Assembly: GCA_001302245.1 (NCBI GenBank)
Contig: LGYU01000012.1
Location: forward strand, 1 to 64,000
Source: Chitinophagaceae bacterium PMP191F
GTDB lineage: Bacteria; Bacteroidota; Bacteroidia; Chitinophagales; Chitinophagaceae
DNA length: 64,000 nt
Reading direction: 5' to 3'
Positions 1-10,600 of this stretch are shown piece after piece. The notes under the pieces are model-generated. The model was given only the letters and a program-made list of their open reading frames with translations. It was not told the DNA's origin and ran no database searches. Position numbers and translations under genes: made by a program. How positions within the stretch are numbered: the stretch's first letter is position 1; each line of letters starts with the position of its first letter.

Positions 1-178
1 TTCCTGCGGGTAACAAATAACCCATCAACTCTTTTACTCTATCCTGTCCTTGTTCCTTTTTCATCTGGACGCAAAACAACCACTTTCTTACTAATCCCCC
101 TACTTTTCAACTTGATCCGATATCCGAAGCCTTTTTGCATTCTTGTATTTCTTGCCTATTTTCATACAAACCACCTAT

Positions 179-694
179 ATGACACATCTGCAGGCTTTGT
201 TATCCGAATTCGAGCATGAAGTAAGCAATACAAGAAAATTGTTAGAGGCTGTTCCGGAAAAGGATATTCATTACAAGCCCTCGCCAGTTTGCTGGACTAT
301 GGGTGAGCTTGCACAGCATATAGCTACTATTTATTATTGGTATGCAGGTACGCTCACTAAACAGGTGTATGACATGGCAGCAGATCGTCTGGAGCGTGAT
401 AGCCCTGACAATATAAAAGCTACTATAGAACTATTTGAGAAAAATGTTGCTCTTGCAAGAAAGGCTCTTCAGGAACTGAAAGAAGAAAATCTTCAGGACG
501 AATGGACTATGAAAGTGGGAGAACGTACCGTGCTGGGACCTATGCCGCGCGGTATTGTAGCACGAAGTTTTTTATTCAATCATGTTTATCATCACCGTGG
601 AGAGATGATCATCTATTTACGTGCAACCGGTAATAAAGTTCCTGGATTATACGGACCAACTTATGAGCAGAGTCAGGCACAGAAAGCCAGGTAG
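179..694 (+). CDS. DinB-family putative metal-dependent protein
   Basis: The 171-residue protein has the size and four-helix pattern of the DinB/YfiT superfamily. Candidate metal ligands are His47 (in ELAQHIA) and the HxxHH group at His135, His138 and His139, which matches the usual three-histidine site. Family members include bacillithiol/mycothiol-dependent transferases, but the substrate here cannot be told. I chose the ATG at 179 because residues upstream of it in the same frame look like translated leader and the family starts close to this point. It runs tail to tail with the RNase Z gene, 31 bases away. The 178 bases before it show no gene. Confidence 0.8.
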   Translation: MTHLQALLSEFEHEVSNTRKLLEAVPEKDIHYKPSPVCWTMGELAQHIATIYYWYAGTLTKQVYDMAADRLERDSPDNIKATIELFEKNVALARKALQELKEENLQDEWTMKVGERTVLGPMPRGIVARSFLFNHVYHHRGEMIIYLRATGNKVPGLYGPTYEQSQAQKAR

Positions 695-725
695 ATGCTT
701 CGTATTGGGTACTTCAAACATGTAC

Positions 726-1634
726 TTACGCCTTATACGTAACTCCTTCCAGCGCCAGGCTTGTGTTCGGGAAAATTTCGCAGGCTTCCTTTTCAAACAT
801 ATCCAGCTTATCATATTTGGAGCTGAAATGGCCTATCAACAGGCGCTTTACTCCTGCTTTATTGGCAACACAGGCGGCTTGTATGGTGGTAGAGTGGAAA
901 CGGGCGGCAGCTCTTTCTTCAAGCCCCTTCAGATAAGTGGTTTCATGATACAACATATCCACGCCCCGCACTTTCTCTATCAGTTCTTCATGATACATGG
1001 TATCGGCTGCATACGCATAAGACTGCGGTTTGGGTGCCGGATCTGTAGCATCTTCATTTTTGATTACATCTCCACTTTTTGTAATATAATCGTCTCCCAG
1101 TTTCAGACGGTCATAAAAGGCAGATGGCACACCCATAGCAATTGCTTTCTGGGGGTTTACACGGCGCGGAGCTTTTACCTGCTCAAAACGAAATCCCCAG
1201 CAGGGAATACGATGGCGTGTGGTGAAACAGGTTACCTGGAACTTATCGGTCTTTACCAGTACCCCTTCATCCTGCAAAGGATGAAAATGTAATTTGTAAG
1301 GCAGTATGGTAGCGGCAGCCTTGAACTGAAGGTTCAGAATATCTTCCAGCGGTGCGGGGGCAAACAAATGCAGGTCATTTTCGCGGTGCAGCAATCCCAT
1401 GCTGTTCAGCAGGCCGGGCAGACCGAAATAGTGATCTCCATGCAAATGAGAGATAAAAATGTAGTTGATACGCGACCAGCGTATACGATACCGGGCCAGT
1501 TGTACCTGTGTATTTTCGCCGCAATCCACCAGGAACAAATGATCATCCACCGTCACTACCTGCGACGTTGGATGCCGGTCGAAGGCCGGCAAGGCTGAGT
1601 TATTTCCCAGTATTGTGACTGCCACCATCTTCAA
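726..1634 (-). CDS. rnz: Ribonuclease Z (tRNA 3'-processing endonuclease)
   Basis: This is a metallo-beta-lactamase-fold endonuclease that cuts the 3' trailer from tRNA precursors, particularly those whose CCA is not encoded, as for the tRNAs in this window. The signature HLHGDH is at residues 63-68. Further metal ligands lie in the HETTY segment, the FHST segment and the C-terminal GHFSSKY. The length of 302 residues is normal for the long-exosite bacterial form. An alternative start is the Met at residue 3. It is a single gene facing the DinB gene. Confidence 0.95.
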   Translation of the reverse strand: MKMVAVTILGNNSALPAFDRHPTSQVVTVDDHLFLVDCGENTQVQLARYRIRWSRINYIFISHLHGDHYFGLPGLLNSMGLLHRENDLHLFAPAPLEDILNLQFKAAATILPYKLHFHPLQDEGVLVKTDKFQVTCFTTRHRIPCWGFRFEQVKAPRRVNPQKAIAMGVPSAFYDRLKLGDDYITKSGDVIKNEDATDPAPKPQSYAYAADTMYHEELIEKVRGVDMLYHETTYLKGLEERAAARFHSTTIQAACVANKAGVKRLLIGHFSSKYDKLDMFEKEACEIFPNTSLALEGVTYKA

Positions 1635-1737
1635 CGATTAAAAGGACGATTTCTGCTTAAAGACTTTACAACAAAACATTTTGCTGCTTATGGCGGCAAA
1701 ATACCCTGTTACAGGTAAATATTTATGATAACGCTAA

Positions 1738-2622
1738 TCAATAATGCTGAATTGTATGCAAAATATCCGGTAGGTAACTTTCTCCGAACAAATTCAGATG
1801 TACCAGTAAGGGATACAGATTACAAACCTCCCATTGCCGGCAATAATTGGCGGGTAATGGGAAATGATATTGATAGCTTTCATAAAAAACATTGTCAAAA
1901 CCGCCAAACAAGGTGGTCATCGCCAGGTCCATGCTACGGTGCCCGTAATAAGTAGCCGGGTCCACCAGTACCGGCTGAGAATGCTCATCACACAGAAAAT
2001 TGCCGCTCCACAGATCGCCATGCAACAGGGCCGGTGGTTCGGGTGGAAAGATCTCTGGTAAACGCAGGAATAACCGCTCAAAGTGGTCCACCTCCTTTTT
2101 GCCCAGTCGCTGCGCATCCCGTGCCATCCTGATCTGCGGTACCAGGCGCTGTTGTGTAAAAAATATGCACCAGTCTGCGTCCTTTGTATTGGTCTGCGGC
2201 AAAGCGCCCATATAATTATCAATATCCAGGCCAAACGTATTACTGTCTGTTCTATGCAACAGGGCAAGCTGTTCTCCAAACGATTTCCAGAATACTGTTG
2301 TTTTTAACCCCTGTTCAATCCATTCCAGTATCAGCACCTGGTAACCCTCTACTGCTGTTACAGCTACCACACGGGGCACCCTGATCACCTTTGCAGTGCC
2401 TAATACCTCCAGGCTGTTTTTTTCTGTGGTAAACAATTGCGGGTAATTCTTTTCACTGTTCAGCTTTATAAAATACCGGAAGTTCCCGTTTATCAGCAAC
2501 TGGTAAGCATGGTTTATTGATCCACCGCCTACGGGTATAAAACGGCAATCGGTACCGACACAACTAGTAAGTTCCTGTACCTGCTCCTGAATATATTGCA
2601 ATACCAGAGGAATATGATGCAT
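1738..2622 (-). CDS. Fructosamine kinase family protein
   Basis: The 294-residue protein has an aminoglycoside-phosphotransferase/fructosamine-3-kinase fold. It shows a glycine-rich N-terminal loop (VGGGSINHAY, 32-41), a likely ATP-binding lysine (FIKLN, Lys53), the catalytic loop HGDLWSGN at 201-208 and the metal-binding DPA at 221-223 followed by YYGHRSMDLAM. Bacterial members phosphorylate fructosamine or ribulosamine adducts on proteins so that they can be removed; the substrate here is inferred only. It is separated from rnz by about 100 bases and from the HEAT-repeat gene by 35 bases, so it may share a transcript with the latter. Confidence 0.88.
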   Translation of the reverse strand: MHHIPLVLQYIQEQVQELTSCVGTDCRFIPVGGGSINHAYQLLINGNFRYFIKLNSEKNYPQLFTTEKNSLEVLGTAKVIRVPRVVAVTAVEGYQVLILEWIEQGLKTTVFWKSFGEQLALLHRTDSNTFGLDIDNYMGALPQTNTKDADWCIFFTQQRLVPQIRMARDAQRLGKKEVDHFERLFLRLPEIFPPEPPALLHGDLWSGNFLCDEHSQPVLVDPATYYGHRSMDLAMTTLFGGFDNVFYESYQYHFPLPANYCRQWEVCNLYPLLVHLNLFGESYLPDILHTIQHY

Positions 2623-2657
2623 ATTTATTAAAGATCAATCAGATGCTAAGCGTAATC

Positions 2658-4217
2658 TTACCTTAAATAAAAATCAATTCCTTCCAGCGGGTTGTGTCTA
2701 AAATATTTCTGTTCTTCATGCTTGGCATAAACAAATTTGAATACATCATTTGCTCTATCGAGATCGCCAGGATTTGGTTTGGTAAAGTAAGTTGTAGCTT
2801 TTCTTCTCCAGCGCTCCAGATATTCATAGCTTAACCTCCGTATATTCTCATTATCGTCAATTGTTCCGATCATGATCTCTCCAACAGTAGCCCATTTACC
2901 AATTTTACTGAACAATCTCAGCATCCCTTTTTTCAAAGCATAATCACCATTTGTATAAATTTCCCTTGCTCTTGACAATACTTCCGGCGTTGCCCTGGTT
3001 GATAAGTATTCTATGGATAAATTTCTCAATCCAATACACTCACTATCCAGATTCTCAAAAGCAAATCTATAAGCCTTCTCAGGAGCTAATTTTTTTAAAG
3101 CATAAAAGGCAGCCTTTCTAACCTTAATCTTCTTATCTGTCAGAAACCTTTCTATTGTATTTATATATTTTTTGCTATTTGTCTCACCCAGCCCATTCAG
3201 GGCCCCTACTACAAATTCATTTTTAAGCAAATAATCGTTATAAATAGTCGCAAAATCAGTGTTATTATTTTTCAATCTAAAACGAGCAAAATCTCTAATA
3301 GCGGCAGAATTATCAGCCAGGAACCGGAATACAAGTTCATTAAAGCCATCTGTGTTTTTGAGCTTATACAATGTTTGAATTCTAATACTCGCTGATTTAT
3401 CCCTAAGCAAACTATTAACCGCATTCTTATTTAATTGTTCAAAAACAAGAAACACAAAGCTTCTGATTAGAAAATGCTTATCTTTTAAAAGTAATTGTAA
3501 GATCTTGGAATCAGTATTTGCTTTAGTACAAAGCTTTTTAGCAATAATTATTCTGGTTCTATCATTAAATGTTCTGAAATTTTCGACTATATAGCTCTGA
3601 TTCTGTTCAATGATGAATTCCATGATATCAGAATAAACAAAACCTAGATCGACTCTTCGGACCTTTTGCAGCCATTCAAACAGAGAAAGATTATTAATAA
3701 GAGCCTTAATGTATAAAGGCTTTTTAAATTCATTAAGAGCTTTCGATGCATCCTGTCTTATTGCAGGCACCCAATCAGCTAGCCTATAAACAATAAATTG
3801 AATTGCACTTTCATTTTCAGTATAGGCAAGTTTATTTACAGCTTTTTCTCTTACATAACCACTTCCATTTAGTGAGGCTATGGCTAATAGAGTAATAAGC
3901 TGTTCCTTTGTAAAAACCAACTCATATAAATCCAGATCAGATTTTGAAATATTACAGACCTGTAAAATATTGTAATATTCTTTTTGGTGTTCAATACAGT
4001 TAAAAAGTGCAATAATGATATTGCAAACTGTTTCTTGAATCACCCGATTACTATCTGTCAGAAAAGGGATTAAAACAGGAATATCTGCTATAGAACTTAA
4101 CTCCGAAATTTTATCCAGAGCAGAGAGTCTATCTTTTGTATCGTCTTTCTTAAAAAGCCATCCCTGCTTTTTAGTTCTTAATATTTGTAAATAGTACCAA
4201 AGTTCCATTATAGGCAA
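2658..4217 (-). CDS. HEAT-repeat protein, function unknown
   Basis: The 519-residue protein is built from repeated helical pairs typical of HEAT/ARM repeats, for example around residues 35-75, 115-170, 255-300 and 320-430. No signal peptide, catalytic motif or membrane span is evident, so it is probably a soluble scaffold. The reading frame is clearly more AT-rich than its neighbours, with heavy use of AAA, ATT and TTA codons, which suggests later acquisition or relaxed constraint. The fourth residue is a second Met and could be the real start. I do not recognise a specific family. Confidence 0.75.
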   Translation of the reverse strand: MPIMELWYYLQILRTKKQGWLFKKDDTKDRLSALDKISELSSIADIPVLIPFLTDSNRVIQETVCNIIIALFNCIEHQKEYYNILQVCNISKSDLDLYELVFTKEQLITLLAIASLNGSGYVREKAVNKLAYTENESAIQFIVYRLADWVPAIRQDASKALNEFKKPLYIKALINNLSLFEWLQKVRRVDLGFVYSDIMEFIIEQNQSYIVENFRTFNDRTRIIIAKKLCTKANTDSKILQLLLKDKHFLIRSFVFLVFEQLNKNAVNSLLRDKSASIRIQTLYKLKNTDGFNELVFRFLADNSAAIRDFARFRLKNNNTDFATIYNDYLLKNEFVVGALNGLGETNSKKYINTIERFLTDKKIKVRKAAFYALKKLAPEKAYRFAFENLDSECIGLRNLSIEYLSTRATPEVLSRAREIYTNGDYALKKGMLRLFSKIGKWATVGEIMIGTIDDNENIRRLSYEYLERWRRKATTYFTKPNPGDLDRANDVFKFVYAKHEEQKYFRHNPLEGIDFYLR

Positions 4218-4305
4218 TATACCAAAAAGACTGTAGCCTCAACAGTAATATCACACAGACATTGAAATATCTTTTGGCATACTATTTTGATATATTGATC
4301 TTTTA

Positions 4306-5298
4306 TCACAATAATGTTTTACACTCTTTCAAAAGCTGTACCTTATCAATAGCAGAGGTTCCTACAATTTCACATACCAGTCCGCCGGCTATATTGGCTA
4401 CCTGTGCCATCAGATCAATTTTCTGCGTAGCAGCATATACCAGTGATGCAACAGCAATCACCGTATCACCGGCACCTGACACATCGGCTATGTTGCGCAG
4501 ATGCGATGGAATAATAGCAGCATCCTGCTCCTGCTGATAGAAAACACCTTTTTCTGAAAGTGTTATAAATGAAATACGATGCTGTAACAGTTGTTGCAGC
4601 TCTTCATGTATATGCTTTAGTGTAGGCAGGTTGACTTCATCGATCAGCAGGTTCAGTCCTTCCTTTACCTCTTTCAGGTTCGGTTTAAAAATATCAACTG
4701 TTTTATAGGAAAAGAAGTTTTTGCGTTTGGGATCTACTGCCGTAAAAACACCATGTTTTTTACAAAGTGCTATCACGCTGGCGATCACCCTTTCGGTTAA
4801 TACACCTTTGTTGTAGTCTTCAAAAATGATCACCTGCGGTTTTTCAGTTACAATGTACTGTTCTGTTCTTTCAATCAAAGCCTGTTCTTCTTCCGCAGTA
4901 AGGTCCCTGGTGGTTTCTGCATCCAGGCGCATCATCTGCTGGTTACGGCTAATGATACGGCTTTTATTGGTAGTGATCCGGGAAGACATTTGCAGCAGCC
5001 ATTCTGTACGGATATCCTGCTGTTCAAATAATCCTTTTAGTAAAATACCATCATCATCTTTTCCCATGGCAGACAATATAGCTACCTGTGCCCCCAACGA
5101 AGCCAGGTTAAGCGCCACATTGCCCGCACCACCTATACGATGTTCCTTTCTGTCAAGCGCCACAATAGGTACAGGTGCTTCAGGTGATATTCGTTCCACA
5201 TGTCCCCACCAGTAAGTATCCAGCATCACATCACCAATTACACCAGCCTTAACGGAGGGAAACTGCGCAAAAACCTTATCAAAATCAACCTTACTCAT
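4306..5298 (-). CDS. PfkB-family kinase, probable D-glycero-beta-D-manno-heptose-7-phosphate kinase (RfaE1/HldE kinase domain)
   Basis: The 330-residue sugar kinase shows IGGAGNVALN at 55-64, DYNKG at 161-165 and the PfkB signature DVSGAGDTV at 272-280, with the catalytic base Asp278. The order and spacing match RfaE1, which phosphorylates heptose-7-phosphate during ADP-heptose synthesis for the LPS core. The nucleotidyltransferase half of HldE is absent, as expected for the split form. I start at the ATG at 5298 (MSKVDFDKVF) because the longer frame overlaps the upstream permease. The permease stop is 5 bases away, so the two genes form an operon. Confidence 0.88.
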   Translation of the reverse strand: MSKVDFDKVFAQFPSVKAGVIGDVMLDTYWWGHVERISPEAPVPIVALDRKEHRIGGAGNVALNLASLGAQVAILSAMGKDDDGILLKGLFEQQDIRTEWLLQMSSRITTNKSRIISRNQQMMRLDAETTRDLTAEEEQALIERTEQYIVTEKPQVIIFEDYNKGVLTERVIASVIALCKKHGVFTAVDPKRKNFFSYKTVDIFKPNLKEVKEGLNLLIDEVNLPTLKHIHEELQQLLQHRISFITLSEKGVFYQQEQDAAIIPSHLRNIADVSGAGDTVIAVASLVYAATQKIDLMAQVANIAGGLVCEIVGTSAIDKVQLLKECKTLL

Positions 5299-5303
5299 AA
5301 TAT

Positions 5304-6752
5304 TTAAGCTGCGTTTTCTTTTTTCCTGTTCGCCACAGCGATATAATATATCGGAATGCCGGCCAGCACTATTCCCAAACCAGCCCCTGCGTACAAGGGT
5401 TTCATCATGATCAGGAACACGCAAAACGTTAATGCCATCAGAATATAGATAGCTGGCAATACAGGGTAAGCAAATGCTTTATACGGCCTTTCAGCATCAG
5501 GCCTTTTATTTCTGAGCACAAAAATACCAATAATCGTTACTGCATAAAATAAAACCACTACAAAAGCGATCATATCCAGCAGATCATTGTAACCACCGCT
5601 TAAACACAGTATACAGGCCATGATACATTGTATCCACAAAGCAAAACCCGGTACTGCATTCTTATTCAGGGTGCCTGTCTTTTTAAAGAAAAGACCATCT
5701 TTTGCCATAGTATAATATACACGGGCACCTGCCAGTATCAATCCATTGTTACAACCAAATGTAGAGATCATGATCATCACCGCAATAATGATCGAGCCAT
5801 TAGGTCCAAATATTGAATTGGAAGCGGCCACCGCCACACGCTCACCTTCCGGGAAAGCAATTTCCTTTAGCGGCAGCACATACAGGTACATCAGGTTGGC
5901 CGTAACATAAATAATAGTTACTATCAATGTTCCCATGAAAAGGCTTAATCCTATATTCTTTTTGGGGTTCTTGATCTCACCGGCAATGAACGTAACATTG
6001 TTCCAGGCATCACTACTGAAAATAGAGCCTACCATGGAAGCAGCAATAGCACCTATCAGTGCCACACCGCCTATAGAGAACCATTTACCATCCTGCACAA
6101 AATTGCCTGCATTGTCTTTTTCCAGTTGCATGGCATTTAAACCAGTTTCCCAGTTTTCGCCCCAGAAGCTATGCTTGGCCAACAGAAACCCTAATATGAT
6201 CAAGCCAAATAATGACAGTAGCTTAACGGTAGTAAAGGTGGTCTGTACTATTTTACCTCCCTTTATCCCCCGCGTATTGGTATAGGTTAAAAACACGATC
6301 ATTAAAATAGCCAGTATCTGTGCAGCCGATATATTTAAATTGCCAATGCTGAAAAGAATATTCTTCTCCCCCACTTCCGGTATCAGGTAAGCGGTATAAC
6401 GGCTAAAAGCCACTGCCACTGCAGCGATGGTAGCAGTTTGGATCACCGCAAAAAAGCTCCATCCATACAAAAACCCGGCAAGCGGATTAAAAGCTTCTTT
6501 CAGGTATACATACTGACCTCCGGCCTTGGGGTACATGCCACTTAATTCGCCATAGCTTACGGCTGCGGTAATGGTCATAAAACCAGTGATCAGCCATACG
6601 CCAATTAACCAGCCGCCACTACCTACGTGGCGTACAATGTCAGTACTTACAATAAAGATACCCGAACCGATCATTGAGCCGGCTACGATCATGGTAGCAT
6701 CCACCAGTCCAAGGGTGGGCTTAAAAGATGTGGTATTGGTTGTTTCACTCAT
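5304..6752 (-). CDS. APC-superfamily amino acid permease
   Basis: The 482-residue inner-membrane protein has about 12 hydrophobic segments. It carries the APC hallmark GSMIGSGIF at 26-34 in the first broken helix, and further conserved stretches such as YGELSGMYPKAGGQYVYL. It should transport an amino acid or related amine, probably as a LAT-like exchanger or proton symporter; the substrate is not predictable by eye. It ends 5 bases before the heptose kinase, which implies cotranscription although there is no obvious functional tie. Confidence 0.9.
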   Translation of the reverse strand: MSETTNTTSFKPTLGLVDATMIVAGSMIGSGIFIVSTDIVRHVGSGGWLIGVWLITGFMTITAAVSYGELSGMYPKAGGQYVYLKEAFNPLAGFLYGWSFFAVIQTATIAAVAVAFSRYTAYLIPEVGEKNILFSIGNLNISAAQILAILMIVFLTYTNTRGIKGGKIVQTTFTTVKLLSLFGLIILGFLLAKHSFWGENWETGLNAMQLEKDNAGNFVQDGKWFSIGGVALIGAIAASMVGSIFSSDAWNNVTFIAGEIKNPKKNIGLSLFMGTLIVTIIYVTANLMYLYVLPLKEIAFPEGERVAVAASNSIFGPNGSIIIAVMIMISTFGCNNGLILAGARVYYTMAKDGLFFKKTGTLNKNAVPGFALWIQCIMACILCLSGGYNDLLDMIAFVVVLFYAVTIIGIFVLRNKRPDAERPYKAFAYPVLPAIYILMALTFCVFLIMMKPLYAGAGLGIVLAGIPIYYIAVANRKKENAA

Positions 6753-6833
6753 AAGCAGCAGATAAATAGTATTGGTTAATTATCGCTGAAGATAAGAAAA
6801 TCGGTCAAAGCTGCATTACCGTAAAACATAAAT

Positions 6834-6863
6834 AAAAAGCGCAACTACCAGGTAGCTGCGCTT
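6834..6863 (-). terminator. Rho-independent terminator after the OmpH-like gene
   Basis: On the minus strand a GC-containing hairpin (AAGCGCAgCTACC paired with GGTAGtTGCGCTT, one mismatch, very small loop) is followed by TTTTTATTT. It lies 29 bases past the stop of the OmpH-like gene. Confidence 0.6.
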
Positions 6864-6891
6864 GCAATATAGGATGGCAAAAGCCGGGTAA

Positions 6892-7491
6892 TTAGTCTTT
6901 TTTCTTGCTTGCCTTATAGCTATCATTTAAACCTCTGATCAGGTCACCGGTAATATCGTATAAGGAGTCTTTATTGTAAATGATCCAGTTAGGCTCATAA
7001 GAAATGATAAAAGCATATTCTTTGTTTTTGTTATACACTTTCAGATAATCTTCAATCTGTCTGTGCATATCATTCCTTAATTCCAACTGACGGTTCTGTA
7101 ATTTTTCCTGCAGATCAGCTTCACGTCTGCGGTAATTCTGGTCCATCACACCTACTTCCTGACGGGCAGCTTCATCTTCAGACTGTGTCATGGTAGGTCC
7201 TTTTTTCTGTAACTCAGCAATCCTTCTCTGAAATTTCACTTTCAGTTCCTGCAACTCAGCATTGGCAGAACTTTCCTGTTTTTTCATTTGATCCAGCGCT
7301 TCGTTATAATATTGATAATGTTCCTGTAATGAATCAATATCAAAATAAGCGATTTTGAAGCCATTCTGTTTACCGGCTTCTGAAACATGAACGTCCTTTT
7401 TGGGGCTTTTTGGTGAACTGAAATGCAGATAAAATAAAACACCAATCAATACCAATGCAATGACACTTAAAATAGTAGAAATATTTCTCAT
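6892..7491 (-). CDS. OmpH/Skp-like periplasmic chaperone family protein
   Basis: The 199-residue protein has one N-terminal hydrophobic segment (about residues 5-25, signal anchor) followed by KIAYFDIDSLQEHY and a long charged coiled coil (about 60-145). This is the architecture of OmpH/Skp proteins, which hold unfolded outer-membrane proteins in the periplasm. The C-terminal part (YAFIISYEPNWIIY) matches the beta-strand return of Skp. I start at 7491 (MRNISTILSV) because the upstream extension is hydrophobic leader translation. A 15-base palindrome (GTTAAAA-C-TTTTAAC, 7538-7552) lies just upstream. Confidence 0.8.
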   Translation of the reverse strand: MRNISTILSVIALVLIGVLFYLHFSSPKSPKKDVHVSEAGKQNGFKIAYFDIDSLQEHYQYYNEALDQMKKQESSANAELQELKVKFQRRIAELQKKGPTMTQSEDEAARQEVGVMDQNYRRREADLQEKLQNRQLELRNDMHRQIEDYLKVYNKNKEYAFIISYEPNWIIYNKDSLYDITGDLIRGLNDSYKASKKKD

Positions 7492-7598
7492 TAAGATCCC
7501 TTTTGCGCAAGATAAAGGCTTATAATAAAAGAAAAGTGTTAAAACTTTTAACAAATAAAAGTAGCTGAACACCGCTGTACAACTGCAATACAGGTCAT

Positions 7599-7627
7599 AA
7601 AAAAAGCAGGAAGTTTTCTTCCTGCTT
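7599..7627 (-). terminator. Rho-independent terminator of rpoBC
   Basis: On the minus strand a perfect 10-bp stem (AAGCAGGAAG / CTTCCTGCTT, loop AAAA) is followed by seven T. It lies 40 bases past the rpoC stop. Confidence 0.9.
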
Positions 7628-7666
7628 ATATCTGTGAAATCAGATTATTAGTTCTTAAATCTGCGC

Positions 7667-10600
7667 TTACTCATCATCATCAAAGCTCATTGCTTCACGC
7701 GTTGTCTGCAGCAGTTCGTATTCTTCCTTGCTACCTACTATCATGTTTTCAAAGTCACGTAAGCCAGTACCTGCAGGTATCGGATGACCGGTGATAACGT
7801 TCTCTTTCAGACCGAGCATATCATCAGTTTTCCCCTGGATAGCAGCAGAGCTCAGTACTTTGGTTGTTTCCTGGAAGGAAGCAGCCGAGATCCAGCTTTG
7901 TGTACCCAATGAAGCTTTAGTGATACCTAACAGTACAGGATGAGAAGTAGCAGGGTTAGCATCGCGATACTCAACCAGCTTCTTATCTGCACGACGCAAC
8001 AGTGAGTTTTCTTCGCGGATCTCACGCAGGTTTGCGATCTGACCAGCTCTCATTTTGCTGCTTTCGCCCGGATCAGTAATTACTTTCTTATCAAAGATCC
8101 AGTCATTCTCATCGTTAAAGTCGAAACGATCTTCCAGGTCCTCCTCAAGGAATCTTGTATCACCCGGATCAACGATCTCAACTTTCTTCATCATCTGGCG
8201 TACGATCACCTCGATGTGTTTATCGTTAATTTTCACACCCTGTAAACGATATACCTCCTGAATTTCATTCACCACATATTCCTGTACAGCGAAAGGTCCT
8301 TTGATAGCCAGGATATCACCAGGAGCAACCTGTCCGTCAGACAGCGGAGCACCAGCTTTGATAAAGTCACCATCCTGAACAAGGATCTGGCGTGTCAGCG
8401 GAACCAGGTATTTTTTCACAACACCGTCTCTTGCTTCTACCACAATCTCACGGTTACCACGTTTGATAGCACCGAATGCAACTACACCATCAATTTCACA
8501 CACTACCGCAGGGTTACCCGGGTTACGTGCTTCAAACAGCTCTGTTACACGAGGCAGACCACCCGTGATGTCACGCTGCATACGCAGCGTACGTGGTATT
8601 TTCACCAGTACCTGTCCTGCTCTTACATCTTCAGTTTCGTCAACAGCAATGTGAGATCCTACAGGTAAGTTGTATTGTTTAACATCTTTGCTGCCTTCTA
8701 CGATCAGCGTTGGGATCTTCGTTTTATCTTTTGTTTCGATAACCACTTTCTCGCGGTGACCTGTTTGTTCGTCTGCCTCTTCACGGTAAGTGATACCTTC
8801 AATAACGCTTTCAAACTTGATCTTACCGGCAATCTCTGCTACGATTACGTTGTTGAACGGATCCCATGTACACAGTACATCGCCTTTCTTCACCTGCTGA
8901 CCGTCTTTGATCATCAGGGTAGCACCGTAAGGAACGTTGTTAGTGATCAACAGGCGGTCATTCTTCACATCTACAATTCTCAACTCACCCGTACGACCGA
9001 TAACTACCTGTATTTTTTCGCCCTGGTTGTTTTCAGCTGTTACTGAACGCAGACCGTCGAACTGTACAGTACCGTCGAACTTAGCCAGCAATGAAGATTC
9101 TACTGAAGCAGAACCAGCCACACCACCCACGTGGAAGGTACGCAGTGTAAGCTGTGTACCAGGCTCACCAATTGACTGTGCAGCGATGATACCTACAGCA
9201 TCACCTTTCTGAGCAGTATTACCTGTTGCCAGGTTTTTACCGTAACATCTTACGCACACGCCACGTTTGCTTTCGCAGGTCAGTACAGAACGGATCTCTA
9301 CCGTTTCGATACCTGCCTCTTCAATTTCTTTACCAATATCTTCATTGATCTGTGCACCTGCAGCTACAACCAGTTTATCTGTAGCAGGATTGTACACATC
9401 ATGCAGAGAGGTTCGGCCGATGATACGATCGTACAGTGGCTCTACCACCTCCTCATTATCTTTCAGCGCGCTGATGGCAATACCACGCAGCGTTCCGCAA
9501 TCTTCCTCTGTAATTACAACATCCTGTGCAACGTCTACCAGACGACGTGTGAGGTAACCCGCGTCAGCCGTTTTAAGGGCCGTATCCGCAAGACCTTTAC
9601 GCGCACCGTGCGTAGAGATAAAGTAATCCAATACGTTCAGACCACCTTTGAAGTTTGACAGGATCGGGTTTTCAATGATCTCACTTCCGCTTGAACCGGA
9701 TTTTCTTGGTTTTGCCATCAGCCCCCTGATACCGCACAGCTGTTTGATCTGCTGTTTGGAACCACGTGCACCGGAGTCAAGCATCATGTACACAGAGTTA
9801 AAACCTTGTTTGTCTGTGCTCAGCTCACGGATCAGTGTTTCAGTGATACGGGTGTCAACACGTGACCAGATGTCAACGATCTGGTTGTAACGCTCGTTGT
9901 TGGTAATAAGACCCATGTTATAGTTGTCCCATACCTCATCTACTTCACCTTTGGCATTTTCAAGTACAGTTTCTTTAATCGACGGAATGATCAGGTCATT
10001 GATGTTGAACGACAGACCACCCTGGAACGCTGTACGGAAACCAAGCTGTTTAATATCATCCAGGAACTTCGCAGTTTTAGGAACGTTAGTGATCTTGATG
10101 ATATCACCAATGATCTCGCGAAGGTTCTTTTTGGTTAACAGTGCATTGATATAACCTACTTCTTTAGGCACAAACTGGTTGAACAGTACGCGACCTACAG
10201 TAGTATCTATCAGCTTTCTTTTCAGTTCGCCGCTATCAAGACGTACATCAGCTTTTACTTTGATATTGGCATGCAGGTCAATGCTGCCCTCATTGTAAGC
10301 AATGATCACCTCTTCAGCGCTGTAGAATGCTTTTCCTTCACCACGGATCACTTCTGTTTCAGTAGTTTTCTTTCCTTTGGTGATGTAGTACAGACCAAGT
10401 ACCATGTCCTGTGAAGGCAGGGTCATTGGCGCACCGTTCTGCGGGTTGAGGATGTTGTGTGAAGACAGCATCAGCAATTGTGCTTCCAGGATAGCTGCAC
10501 TGCTCAAAGGAACGTGAACCGCCATCTGGTCACCGTCGAAGTCGGCGTTAAACGCAGAACACACAAGCGGGTGCAGTTGGATCGCTTTACCTTCAATCAG

